Below, one piece after another: positions 23,770 through 31,100 of a DNA stretch of 34,931 nt. This DNA is from Gemmatimonadales bacterium (GTDB lineage: Bacteria > Gemmatimonadota > Gemmatimonadetes > Gemmatimonadales > GWC2-71-9): assembly GCA_011772755.1 (NCBI GenBank), contig WVYX01000092.1:38658-73588 (forward strand), in the 5' to 3' direction. A model generated the notes under the pieces. That model was given only the letters and a program-made list of their open reading frames with translations. It made no database searches and had not been told where the DNA came from. The translations under genes were made by a program, and so were the position numbers. Positions within the stretch are counted from its first letter, which is position 1. Every line of letters starts with the position of its first letter.

Positions 23770-24357
23770 ATGACTGAAGCCCTAGATCTGAAACAGCTCG
23801 AACTGCGGGCCTGGAAGTCGATGCACCAGGACGGCCTCTGGGAACTCACGTTCGCGCTGTTCCTGTTCGCGTGGTTCGCTCGCGACGTCACTGGAATCCC
23901 CCTGGTCGGCATCGGGCTGATCTTCGCCGGGGTGCTCATCTTTGTACTCGGCAAGTGGTTCATCACGGTTCCACGCATGGGGATGGTACGGTTCGGGCCG
24001 GCTAGGCGACGCAAACGGTGGCAGCTGATCTGGCTGCTCGCCGCCGGGATCCTGGCCACCTACGCGCTCCTGGTTCTGACCGTCGGAAGGGACACGCCCT
24101 GGCTCCGCGAGAACCAAGTCGGGGTCGGCATCGGCGTCGCACTGTTCCTTGTCGTGGTGTTCAGCGCGATAGCGCACCAGCTGGACTGCCCGCGGTTCTA
24201 TTTCTTCGGCGCCGTCTTCGCAGTCGCCGAGCTCGCCTCGCTGGGGCTCGATACGCCGCTTGTTCCCCTCACCGGCAGCGTCGTGCTCCTCATCCCCGGG
24301 GTTGTGGCGCTGGTAGGGTTTCAGCGGCGCTACCCGCCGACGGGTGGAAAGCCATGA
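23770..24357 (+). CDS. Six-helix integral membrane protein of unknown function
   Basis: The 195-aa protein begins with a soluble amphipathic stretch (LDLKQLELRAWKSMHQDGLW). About six hydrophobic segments follow: residues 28-46, 46-68, 89-111, 120-142, 149-165 and 168-189. A basic loop (RFGPARRRKRW) separates helices 2 and 3. I do not recognise a named family. ATG 23770 has a GAGGAG site about 11 nt upstream; the frame before it overlaps the operator region. Its stop overlaps the ATG of the winged-helix regulator (ATGA), so both are made together. Context suggests a membrane response under control of that regulator. No transport or catalytic motif is visible. Confidence 0.75.
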   Translation: MTEALDLKQLELRAWKSMHQDGLWELTFALFLFAWFARDVTGIPLVGIGLIFAGVLIFVLGKWFITVPRMGMVRFGPARRRKRWQLIWLLAAGILATYALLVLTVGRDTPWLRENQVGVGIGVALFLVVVFSAIAHQLDCPRFYFFGAVFAVAELASLGLDTPLVPLTGSVVLLIPGVVALVGFQRRYPPTGGKP

Positions 24358-24701
24358 CACAGGGTGTCGGCGACCGCGAGGGATCCAAGCCCCTCGCTCA
24401 CATCGACCGAGTGATCCACGAACCGGCCCGGCTGATGATCATGGCCCTTCTGTCCGTCGTCGAGAGCGCTGATTTCCTCTTCATCGTGAGGCAGACAGGA
24501 CTAACGCTAGGTAATCTGTCCTCACACTTGAGCAAGCTCGAGGCAGCTGGATACGTGGAAGTCGAGAAGAGATTCAAGGGCAAGAAGCCCCACACGATGC
24601 TCCGACTCACGGAACCAGGCCGGGCCGCCTTCCAAGCATACCGGCAGAACATGGAACAGGTTCTGGGTGACCGGCCGGCCGAGGAGACCGGGGATGGCTA
24701 G
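24354..24701 (+). CDS. Winged-helix transcriptional regulator (MarR_2/ArsR-like)
   Basis: The 115-aa protein is a compact winged helix. IDRVIHEPARLMIMALLSVV forms helix 1-2, FIVRQTGLTLGNLSSHLSKL is the recognition helix-turn-helix, and YVEVEKRFKGKKPHTMLRLT is the wing. A C-terminal dimerisation helix follows. The pattern matches small regulators of the DNA-binding MarR_2/HTH_34 type often paired with a membrane-protein gene. No metal-binding cysteines are present, so the signal is unknown. ATG 24354 overlaps the membrane protein stop by 4 nt. It is the natural candidate to bind the twin inverted repeats at 23686-23720 as an autorepressor. Confidence 0.88.
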   Translation: MTQGVGDREGSKPLAHIDRVIHEPARLMIMALLSVVESADFLFIVRQTGLTLGNLSSHLSKLEAAGYVEVEKRFKGKKPHTMLRLTEPGRAAFQAYRQNMEQVLGDRPAEETGDG

Positions 24702-24758
24702 TGTGGCGTGTGGGAAGTCCGTCGCACAAACGACGTGCACCAGTGGGTCCCGAAAGGG

Positions 24759-24775
24759 CGCGGCAGTCTGCCGCG
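24759..24775 (+). terminator. Possible hairpin terminator after the winged-helix gene
   Basis: Arms CGCGGCA and TGCCGCG pair perfectly around GTC, 57 bp downstream of the stop at 24701. The expected run of T residues is missing (GGATTGTT follows), so it may be a weak terminator or an mRNA-stabilising stem. Confidence 0.3.
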
Positions 24776-24896
24776 GATTGTTCGACAAGCGAACGCGGAT
24801 TCGTCTCGGTGAAACAGTCGGGGCGTAGTCATGCAACGCCCATACAACTCGTCCACCGACCGATCCGCGTTCAGAGAATCATCCGCGGCCGTGAGC

Positions 24897-24943
24897 CCCC
24901 GGAGGGATCCACCGGTGCGCGTGATATGCAACGAACTTCTGGG
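24897..24943 (+). repeat. Second dispersed repeat module, copy B
   Basis: It matches 15862-15908 at about 39 of 47 positions in the same orientation, with conserved CCACCGGTGCG, ATGCAAC and CTTCTGGG blocks. Unlike copy A, it has no hairpin repeat beside it and no four-helix-bundle gene. It may be a remnant or an independent small element. Confidence 0.7.
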
Positions 24944-25065
24944 CACACTATCGTGACAGCGTCCCTCCGTTCCTCCTTTCATAGTCGCCCCCGTTGCCCG
25001 GCCAGGTATCTCGGGGCGATGGTTCAGATCAGGGCGCAGCAATCAGAAAGCGAGGTCTGAGATAG

Positions 25066-26310
25066 ATGAGACCACAGAACGCTAGCACGTCAGCGCTGCT
25101 CCTATTGGTCGCCGTAGCGGCCTGTTCCGGCGATGCCCAGTGGACCGGCACCGTAACAGATAGCGCCGGGATCACTATCGTGTCCAACACGGCGGACGGC
25201 ATGTGGAGTGCCTCCGAGCGGTGGACGGTGGAAGAGGAGCTCAGAATCGGCTCCATAGAGGGAGATCCCGACTACCAGTTCGGGCAGATCGGCTTCATCG
25301 CCGTGGGTTCGGACGATCGCATCTTCGTGCTGGATGCCCAAGGCCGGCACGCCAAAGTCTATTCCGCAGACGGTCAGTACGAGCGCACTATCGGCGGGCC
25401 GGGCAGTGGACCAGGCGAGCTCGGTTCCCAGGCGGTCTTTCTCAGTGTGGGACCCGGAGACACCCTCTTGGTGCCCGACTTGATGAACCAGCGCGTCAAC
25501 CGGTATGCGCCCGATGGCTCGAGTCTGGGGAGCTTCCCACTGCGACTTGAGCAAGGGCTGCCAATGCAGTGGCGGGCAACTTCATCGGGTGTGATCGCCC
25601 AGCAGGTGCGTCCGTTCGCGCTGCCCGGTCAGCCGGCCGCGGACTCGATGGACGCCATCGTTCGCCTCGCGGTGGATGGAACGGTCATGGACACGCTCAT
25701 GAAGTTTCCATCCGGCCGCCTGTTCAGCCTCGGCGGCGGCACTCCGGAGATCAACCTCTACTCGCCAGAGCCCGTCTGGGATTTGGCCGATGACCTGCGG
25801 CTACTCTTCGGCGTAAATGACGACTACCGCATCGGCCTCTACTCAGCCGAGGGAACTCTGGAGCGCATCATCGCCATGCCTTTCGAGCCAACGCCGGTGA
25901 GCGAGCGAGACAGGGAAGCGGTGATGAGTTTCGTAGAGAGGATGTGGCTGGACGCCGGTGTGCCGCCAGCAGTGCTGCCCCAGATGCGTAGCATGATCCA
26001 CTTCGGTGAGTTCTTCCCGGCATTCTCCAGCATCCAGTCAGGCCCCCAGGGAACCATCTGGGTGCAGCACACCCAGTCGGCCGCCGACCTCACAGAAGAA
26101 GAACTCGAGCAGTTCAACCTGATCGAGGATGCCGGCGCTCCCGATTGGGACGTGTTTGACGCGGAGGGACGCTACCTGGGCACCGTCCCCATGCCACTGC
26201 GGTTCGCGCCGCGGCTGTTCCGCGGGAACAAGATCTACGGCGTCTGGCGGGATGAGCTGGACGTGCAGTACGCGATGCGTCTCCGCATCGTCGGCGCTGC
26301 CGAGGAGTAG
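25066..26310 (+). CDS. Six-bladed beta-propeller lipoprotein
   Basis: The 414-aa protein starts with a lipoprotein signal peptide and lipobox VAAC (Cys about residue 20), so it should be anchored in the outer or inner membrane facing the periplasm. The rest shows NHL/6-bladed-propeller strands. FIAVGSDDRIFVLDAQGRHAK is the clearest blade, followed by VYSADGQYERTIGGPGSGPG and LVPDLMNQRVNRYAPDG. Such proteins are very numerous in Gemmatimonadota; ligands are mostly unknown. ATG 25066 has GCGAGG about 10 nt upstream. It stands alone, convergent with the MobA-like gene (31-bp gap, no hairpin seen). Confidence 0.85.
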   Translation: MRPQNASTSALLLLVAVAACSGDAQWTGTVTDSAGITIVSNTADGMWSASERWTVEEELRIGSIEGDPDYQFGQIGFIAVGSDDRIFVLDAQGRHAKVYSADGQYERTIGGPGSGPGELGSQAVFLSVGPGDTLLVPDLMNQRVNRYAPDGSSLGSFPLRLEQGLPMQWRATSSGVIAQQVRPFALPGQPAADSMDAIVRLAVDGTVMDTLMKFPSGRLFSLGGGTPEINLYSPEPVWDLADDLRLLFGVNDDYRIGLYSAEGTLERIIAMPFEPTPVSERDREAVMSFVERMWLDAGVPPAVLPQMRSMIHFGEFFPAFSSIQSGPQGTIWVQHTQSAADLTEEELEQFNLIEDAGAPDWDVFDAEGRYLGTVPMPLRFAPRLFRGNKIYGVWRDELDVQYAMRLRIVGAAEE

Positions 26311-26341
26311 TTAGGAAGGAAGCAGCGGTAAGGCGGGCGCG

Positions 26342-26938
26342 CTAGACGGCGTCCTCCCTTCGCAGTAGCTCCTGGTAGGCCTCCGGCGTGTCGATGTCGT
26401 CGACAACCGCCGGATCATCGACCGGCACCAAGGCGATGCGGGAAGGGTCCGCCCGCACTACCGCCCGGGCCCCTTCCCCGTCGGGAGCGTCCAGCAGCTC
26501 CTGGAAGACCTCCCGACCAAAGACCACCGGATGCCCCCTCTGCCCCTGGTAGCTTGGGATCACGATTGCAGCTCCCCCTTGGCGGAAGCGGTCCACCAGA
26601 GCCTGGACACTGGCGAGGGAGACGTGGGGCCTGTCCACGTGCCAGACCAGCGAAGCCTCAACTGGATGGTTGAAGAGCGCTCGAAGCGCGATGCGTATAG
26701 ACTCGATCGGCCCGGAGCGGGGGTCCGGGTTCCTCAACACCTCGACGCCTGATAAGTCAATACCCGACAGTATCTTATCGGCATCTGCCCCAAGCACCAC
26801 AACCCGCTTGGCGAGTCCGACGGCTAACAGCGCATCCAAGATTGCACCGAGAAACGTGGTTCCGCGGAAGGGCAGCAGTGCCTTGGTCGCACCCATGCGC
26901 TGCGATGCTCCGGCTGCCAGGACGATGGCCGTGATCAT
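26342..26938 (-). CDS. MobA/MocA-like nucleotidyltransferase
   Basis: The 198-aa protein has the NTP-transferase signature IVLAAGASQRMGATKALLPF at the N-terminus, the metal-site segment VWHVDRPHVSLASVQALVD (where relatives have DqPxv), and GHPVVFGREVFQEL later on. Relatives include molybdenum-cofactor cytidylyl- and guanylyltransferases and xanthine-dehydrogenase accessory proteins. No molybdenum enzyme or cofactor gene lies nearby, so the substrate is unresolved. The usual catalytic aspartate appears as VDRP, consistent with activity. ATG 26938 begins directly with the signature and lies 44 bp from the divergent deformylase start. Confidence 0.85.
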   Translation of the reverse strand: MITAIVLAAGASQRMGATKALLPFRGTTFLGAILDALLAVGLAKRVVVLGADADKILSGIDLSGVEVLRNPDPRSGPIESIRIALRALFNHPVEASLVWHVDRPHVSLASVQALVDRFRQGGAAIVIPSYQGQRGHPVVFGREVFQELLDAPDGEGARAVVRADPSRIALVPVDDPAVVDDIDTPEAYQELLRREDAV

Positions 26939-26982
26939 TGGAAGTCCATAGATTGGAGGAGCCGCACCTACCGAGGTCAGCG

Positions 26983-27534
26983 ATGGCGGTACGTCCGGTT
27001 CCGTTGTTGGGTGATCCGATTCTGCGCGCGCAATGCGAGGCAGTCAAGAACGTCCGGTCTCCGGCGGTGCGGGTTGTGGCCGATGACCTGCAGGACACGC
27101 TGCGGGCTCTGAAGAAGCGTCACGGAAAGGGTAGGGGGCTCTCAGCTCCGCAGATCGGCGCCCCGCTACGAATTGTCTACATCGAGATCGACCGGCCGTG
27201 GTTCCTGGCTAACCCGGAGATCGTCGACATCGGCACACACGACTTCACGGTATGGGATGAGTGCTTCTCCATCCCGAACTTGATCGTCCGAGTGCAGCGG
27301 GCGTACTACATCACGGTGAAATACACCGACCTCTCCGGCAAGTCGCACACCGTTGAGGCCGAGGGAGAGTTGGCCGAGCTGCTGCAGCACGAGATCGACC
27401 ACCTCGATGGCGTGCTCATCGTGGATCGCCCCGTGGGCCTGGATCCATTCTGTTTCCACGATCAGTGGGAACGGCACCGGGCGGGGGAGGGTCGCCATGG
27501 TAAGCCCGTGCCGCGAACGCTGGTTCCCGCCTAG
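26983..27534 (+). CDS. def: Peptide deformylase, variant
   Basis: The 183-aa metalloenzyme removes the formyl group from new proteins. Motif I reads GRGLSAPQIG with Q57; motif II reads DECFS with the metal-binding C94; motif III reads QHEIDHLDG with H136, E137 and H140. All catalytic residues are kept. Motif II departs from the common EGCLS because the glycine is replaced by glutamate and the leucine by phenylalanine. The gene is not beside fmt, as it often is, so this may be a second, specialised deformylase. ATG 26983 starts the family-like MAVRPVPLLGDPILR, with CGAGG about 7 nt upstream. The TTG at 26938 is rejected. Confidence 0.88.
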   Translation: MAVRPVPLLGDPILRAQCEAVKNVRSPAVRVVADDLQDTLRALKKRHGKGRGLSAPQIGAPLRIVYIEIDRPWFLANPEIVDIGTHDFTVWDECFSIPNLIVRVQRAYYITVKYTDLSGKSHTVEAEGELAELLQHEIDHLDGVLIVDRPVGLDPFCFHDQWERHRAGEGRHGKPVPRTLVPA

Positions 27535-27585
27535 ACGGCGACAGCCTGGAAAGTCACAGCGGTCGGGCCAGGTCGGTCCGCCCTG

Positions 27586-28797
27586 CTACGGAAGGGACTC
27601 GAGAAACTCGCTGATGACGCGGCTCGTGGCGATGGGCTGCTCCATTGGTGTGAGGTGCCCAGCTTCTGGAATGACCGTGTACTGGGCACGTGGAATCGAG
27701 TCTGCCAACGACCTGGAGCGCTTCAACGGGATGAGCTGATCTTGCCTCCCCGCCACGACCAGCGTCGGCACTTCGATCTTCCCAAGGACCTCCACCGAGT
27801 CCCGCCGATCCTTCATCGCCCCGAGGGCGCCAATCACCCCCGCATCCGGATTTCCCGCAATCATCGTGCGGACGTGTTCGACGACCTGTGGCATGGCAGA
27901 TAGTGAGCTGGGGGCAAGGAGCTTCGGCAAGAGAAGATCGGCCAGCGCACCCGAGCCTTGGCGCTCGACCAACTCAATCATCTCCGCTCGCTTCGCCCTC
28001 TCCTCATCCGTGTCCGCCTCCGCTCGGGTATTCGCAAGGATGAGCGCTCTGATCCGGTCCCGTTGGCGCCGAATCAGCTCCAGCGCGACGTAGCCACCCA
28101 TCGACAGCCCGCAGACCACGGCTTCCTCGATATCCAGCGAGTCCAGCAATGCCACCAAGTCATCCGAGTAGGCCTCAATGCTGTAGCCGTTGTCGGGCAC
28201 GTCGCTGAGGCCCATCCCCCTCAAGTCTGGGGCAATCCGCCGCCAACCCGTGAGCGGCGCGATCAGGTGGCGCCACATGGTACGATCCAGCGGGAACCCG
28301 TGGACGAACAGGATGGCGGGGCCATCCCCCTGCACGTCCACCGCCGTGGCAATGCCCCGGATGACCAGATGCTGAAATGCTCCAGGCCTCACCGACGGGC
28401 GGGTACCGAAGAAGCCCTGAATCTCCTCAGGCACAGGTGTTGGCTTGCCCCCCGCGCCGACGCAAACGAACACGATATCGGCCTCCGCCACAAGCGTGCC
28501 GTCTGCGTTGCGCCGTGCCGTCTGGTTGAGGGTGAAGCTAGTCCTACCGTGATGGGTGAGCGTCGTGTCAAACCGGAGCAAGTCGCCGGAGAAGGCCTCG
28601 GCGTAGTACTCGACCGTTGCTTTCCGAACCGCCGGCCACACTCCGTTTCGCGAAAAGACGTCGACCCCGGGACCACGGGCGACGGCTTCCCAGCGGGCAC
28701 GCTCGAACATGCTGAGAAAGGCCGCCTGATTCACATGCCCGTATGCATCGCAGTCATTCGGATAGACGCGTATCTCAATGAAGGCAACTGAACTCAC
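27586..28797 (-). CDS. Fusion: hotdog acyl-CoA thioesterase + alpha/beta hydrolase
   Basis: The 403-aa protein joins two domains. Residues about 5-125 form a 4HBT hotdog thioesterase (NDCDAYGHVNQAAFLSMFER with the YbgC-type Asp and GHVN, then VEYYAEAFSGDLLRFDTTL). Residues about 140-403 form an alpha/beta hydrolase with ILFVHGFPLDRTMWRHL, nucleophile elbow GLSMGG (Ser about 232), acid region VAGRQDQLIP and catalytic His in EAGHLTPMEQP. Both active sites look intact. The frame is continuous, so the fusion is not a sequencing artefact of a visible kind. GTG 28797 is chosen; the open frame extends to a TTG at 28854. Substrates are unknown; joint hydrolysis of an acyl-CoA and an ester is conceivable. 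Confidence 0.88.
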   Translation of the reverse strand: MSSVAFIEIRVYPNDCDAYGHVNQAAFLSMFERARWEAVARGPGVDVFSRNGVWPAVRKATVEYYAEAFSGDLLRFDTTLTHHGRTSFTLNQTARRNADGTLVAEADIVFVCVGAGGKPTPVPEEIQGFFGTRPSVRPGAFQHLVIRGIATAVDVQGDGPAILFVHGFPLDRTMWRHLIAPLTGWRRIAPDLRGMGLSDVPDNGYSIEAYSDDLVALLDSLDIEEAVVCGLSMGGYVALELIRRQRDRIRALILANTRAEADTDEERAKRAEMIELVERQGSGALADLLLPKLLAPSSLSAMPQVVEHVRTMIAGNPDAGVIGALGAMKDRRDSVEVLGKIEVPTLVVAGRQDQLIPLKRSRSLADSIPRAQYTVIPEAGHLTPMEQPIATSRVISEFLESLP

Positions 28798-29159
28798 GAA
28801 CAGGCACCTGACTGGAGAGGAGGGTAAACTTACCTGTTTCAAGAGCGGCGACAACCAGACGCGGAGTCGCGCAATGGGGAGGGAATACGCTCGCGGCCGC
28901 GGCCGTAAGGTCGCCTATGGCCCTGGCAGCCCGACGGGCCCAAGATCTTCAGAAGCAGACTAGAGTGTACGATTAGTGCCGCGATACTGTAGTTATGGTG
29001 TCGTTGGACCTGTTATGCTAACCTATTGCGATCTAAGACGTTACCAGTTTTCCACACCGTCTAGACAGTGTGTCGATAATCTGGCGGCTCAACCGTTGAG
29101 GCTTCGTGCTCGTTTGCCTAGCCTTCCGCAAGCCCCAGTTTCCTGGTGATCTTTGGAGC
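28798..29159. other. Divergent intergenic region before rnd
   Basis: The 362 bp between the fusion gene and rnd are more AT-rich at 28965-29090 than their surroundings. They hold a 20-bp imperfect palindrome at 29053-29072 and several weak promoter-like hexamers. No tRNA, small ORF with a good start or terminator was found. Confidence 0.5.
29053..29072. promoter_or_regulatory. Imperfect palindrome upstream of rnd
   Basis: CACAC-C-GTCTAGAC-A-GTGTG is symmetric at 18 of 20 positions, with the perfect core GTCTAGAC. It sits about 90 bp upstream of the rnd start and could be an operator. No regulator is identifiable from the site. Confidence 0.4.
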
Positions 29160-30317
29160 ATGATGGCGCGACAGTCCCGGCGGCGGCCGCAGCTGATTGC
29201 TGAACCTAGCGAGCTAGTCGCACTAGCCACCCGCTTCAGCAAGCTGCCGCGTATCGGCTTCGACACCGAGGCCGCCTCATACCACCGCTATGTCGACCGC
29301 GTCTATCTCGTTCAGCTGAGTTCCGACGACGAGACCGCGCTGGTCGATCCCCTGGCGATCACGGACCTCGGGCCCCTGGCGAAGCTCCTGGCAGATCGGG
29401 CTATCGAGATCGTCTTCCACGACGCCGACTACGATCTCCGCATCCTCGACCGCGATTACGGGTTCCGCGCCACCAACCTGTTCGACACGCGGATAGCCGC
29501 TCAGCTAGCTGGCGAACCGTCGGTGGGACTGAGGTCGATACTCGAGAAGTACTTCCGCGTGCGCCTCGACAAGAAGTACCAGCGCGCCGACTGGTCCCGC
29601 CGCCCACTCACCCCCGAGATGATCGCCTACGCCTCCGACGACACCCGGTACCTCCCTGCCCTGCGGGACAAGCTTGCCACGCGGCTCACTGAACTCGGGC
29701 GACTGGAGTGGGCGCTGGAAGAGTTCCAGCGCCTCGAGGGCATTCGCTGGACACAACCACGAGGCAACGACGAGGATGCCTACCTCCGCATCAAGGGAGC
29801 CAAGAGCCTGGGGAGTCGCCAGCGCGCCGTCCTCCGAGCGCTCTATGCATGGCGCGAGTCCACTGCTCGCACCCTCGACCGGGCACCATTTCGGGTGCTC
29901 GGGGGCATGTCGCTAGTGGAGATTGCCCGTGCTGCCCCCACCAGGTTGGACCAGCTCAGCGGTCTTTCTCGAGTTCCCTCGACCGTGGTCCGCAGATACG
30001 GCCAGCCAATGCTCGCCGCCGTCAAGAAAGGCCTGTCCCTACCCGCAAAGGACCTACCGAGGCTGCAGCGTGCCGGCCGGCCGGAACCAGACCACCGCTA
30101 CGACCAGCGCATTGAGAGGCTCAAACGCCTGCGTGATCGTCGAGCGAGAGAAATCGGAATGGAGCCGGGGCTGCTCTGTCCCAATGGAACGCTGCAGGTG
30201 GTGGCCCGGGCGATGCCAGCCTCAGAGGCTCAGCTCGAGGCGACGCAAGATCTCCGCCGCTGGCAGCGGCAGCTCTTGGGTGACCAGGAGATTCTCGCGG
30301 CTTTGTCTGGTGCCTGA
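29160..30317 (+). CDS. rnd: Ribonuclease D
   Basis: The 385-aa 3'-5' exoribonuclease acts in tRNA 3' maturation and RNA turnover. The DEDDy residues are visible: D35 and E37 in IGFDTEAAS, the Asp in FHDADYDLRIL, and Tyr/Asp in YASDDTRYL. A helical HRDC region follows, around residues 200-285 (LGSRQRAVLRALYAWRESTA then LSGLSRVPSTVV). A basic C-terminal part (DQRIERLKRLRDRRAREIG) is consistent with a second HRDC-like repeat. The start is ATG 29160, or ATG 29163, which is better placed relative to the GGAG just upstream. The long frame before it begins at 29106 and has no family-like residues. Confidence 0.92.
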   Translation: MMARQSRRRPQLIAEPSELVALATRFSKLPRIGFDTEAASYHRYVDRVYLVQLSSDDETALVDPLAITDLGPLAKLLADRAIEIVFHDADYDLRILDRDYGFRATNLFDTRIAAQLAGEPSVGLRSILEKYFRVRLDKKYQRADWSRRPLTPEMIAYASDDTRYLPALRDKLATRLTELGRLEWALEEFQRLEGIRWTQPRGNDEDAYLRIKGAKSLGSRQRAVLRALYAWRESTARTLDRAPFRVLGGMSLVEIARAAPTRLDQLSGLSRVPSTVVRRYGQPMLAAVKKGLSLPAKDLPRLQRAGRPEPDHRYDQRIERLKRLRDRRAREIGMEPGLLCPNGTLQVVARAMPASEAQLEATQDLRRWQRQLLGDQEILAALSGA

Positions 30318-30335
30318 CGGTAGGTAACGCCGCTC

Positions 30336-30632
30336 TCAGAAACCGAGAAACGCGCGGACTTTCGGATCGATCCGCTCCGGGGTCCAGTAGGGCTCCCACA
30401 CCAGCTCGATCCGCACATCCTCGACGGAGTCGAGAGCTCGCACGGCCGCGTCGGCCTCACTCATGATCTGCCCGCCGGCGGGGCACCCAGGGGACGTCAG
30501 CGTCATCTTGATGTCGACTTTCCCTTGTTGGATCTCGACGTCGTAAACCAGCCCCAAGTCGATGATGCTGAGACCGACCTCGGGATCTTTCACCTGCCGC
30601 AGCGCGCTCCTGACAGTCGCTTCGTCAAGCAT
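30336..30632 (-). CDS. DUF59/MIP18-family Fe-S assembly protein (SufT/PaaD-like)
   Basis: The 98-aa protein matches the metal-sulfur cluster biosynthetic (DUF59) family: VKDPEVGLSIIDLGLVYDVE at the N-terminal half, then KMTLTSPGCPAG with the conserved cysteine, and a C-terminal VELVWEPYWTPERI-like segment. Family members help mature Fe-S proteins (SufT, MIP18) or act in phenylacetate oxidation (PaaD). With no paa genes nearby, a cluster-maturation role is more likely and would complement the distant suf operon. ATG 30632 has GGGAG 8 nt upstream. The stop faces the rnd stop across about 18 bp. The frame beyond 30632 is not family-like. Confidence 0.88.
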   Translation of the reverse strand: MLDEATVRSALRQVKDPEVGLSIIDLGLVYDVEIQQGKVDIKMTLTSPGCPAGGQIMSEADAAVRALDSVEDVRIELVWEPYWTPERIDPKVRAFLGF

Positions 30633-30719
30633 CGTTTTACTCCCGTTGACCCGGGGTACACTTCCGCCCGCCGTCAGTTCCTGCAAAGTACCGGTCCCCA
30701 AGCGACGCCGCCACAGCCA

Positions 30720-31100
30720 TTACCGCACCGGACCTCGCGTGCGGGCGATCCACGCGTAGATGCGTTCCGCCAGCGGCATTACCCCTGGAGCACCCAAGAT
30801 CAGGCGCACGACCCGCCCACCCCACAGATACCGGAAGAGCTCCCGCGCGGCCGCCGCGCCGGCGAACACGGCACCGTCGGGGCGCACGAAGTGGACGGCT
30901 TGCCGTAGCTGCTCCAGACTTTGGCCGGAGAGTTCCCGCACGCGAGGATCCTGCAACGACGTGAACTCCACCGCGTCGTGGTGGTCCAACCGCTTCACGC
31001 GTGCGACCCACGAAGTGCAGAACCCGCAGCTGCCGTCGTAGATGAGCGTAGGCCTGGCAGGCTCCGACGGGGCGTCCCCAACGTAGCCGGCAGCTAGCAC
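30720..31100 (-). CDS. DCC-family thiol-disulfide oxidoreductase-like protein (DUF393)
   Basis: The 126-aa protein has the DCC-family hallmark IYDGSCGFCTSWVARVKRLD (DxxCxxC, C25 and C28). Later family positions include FTSLQDPRVRELSG, AVHFVRPDGAVFAGAAAARE and a hydrophobic C-terminal half. DCC proteins look like thioredoxin-fold oxidoreductases; physiological partners are mostly unknown. GTG 31100 overlaps the end of the serine hydrolase by 7 nt, which supports both the start and co-transcription. A longer frame extends to 31373 but lies wholly within the hydrolase gene and is rejected. The DUF59 gene follows 87 nt later on the same strand. Confidence 0.85.
   Translation of the reverse strand: MLAAGYVGDAPSEPARPTLIYDGSCGFCTSWVARVKRLDHHDAVEFTSLQDPRVRELSGQSLEQLRQAVHFVRPDGAVFAGAAAARELFRYLWGGRVVRLILGAPGVMPLAERIYAWIARTRGPVR

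Larger units (their letters stand above)
24702..25065. other. Intergenic region with hairpin and repeat copy
   Basis: This 364-bp region separates the winged-helix gene from the beta-propeller lipoprotein gene. It contains a perfect CGCGGCA/TGCCGCG hairpin at 24759-24775, which may end the upstream transcript although no T-run follows, and copy B of the second dispersed repeat at 24897-24943. Open frames in it look non-coding. No clear promoter for the next gene was found. Confidence 0.5.

Noticed and set aside
29048-29056. A DnaA-box-like TTTTCCACA
   Set aside because: It is a single site with one mismatch and no companions, and chance occurrence is likely.
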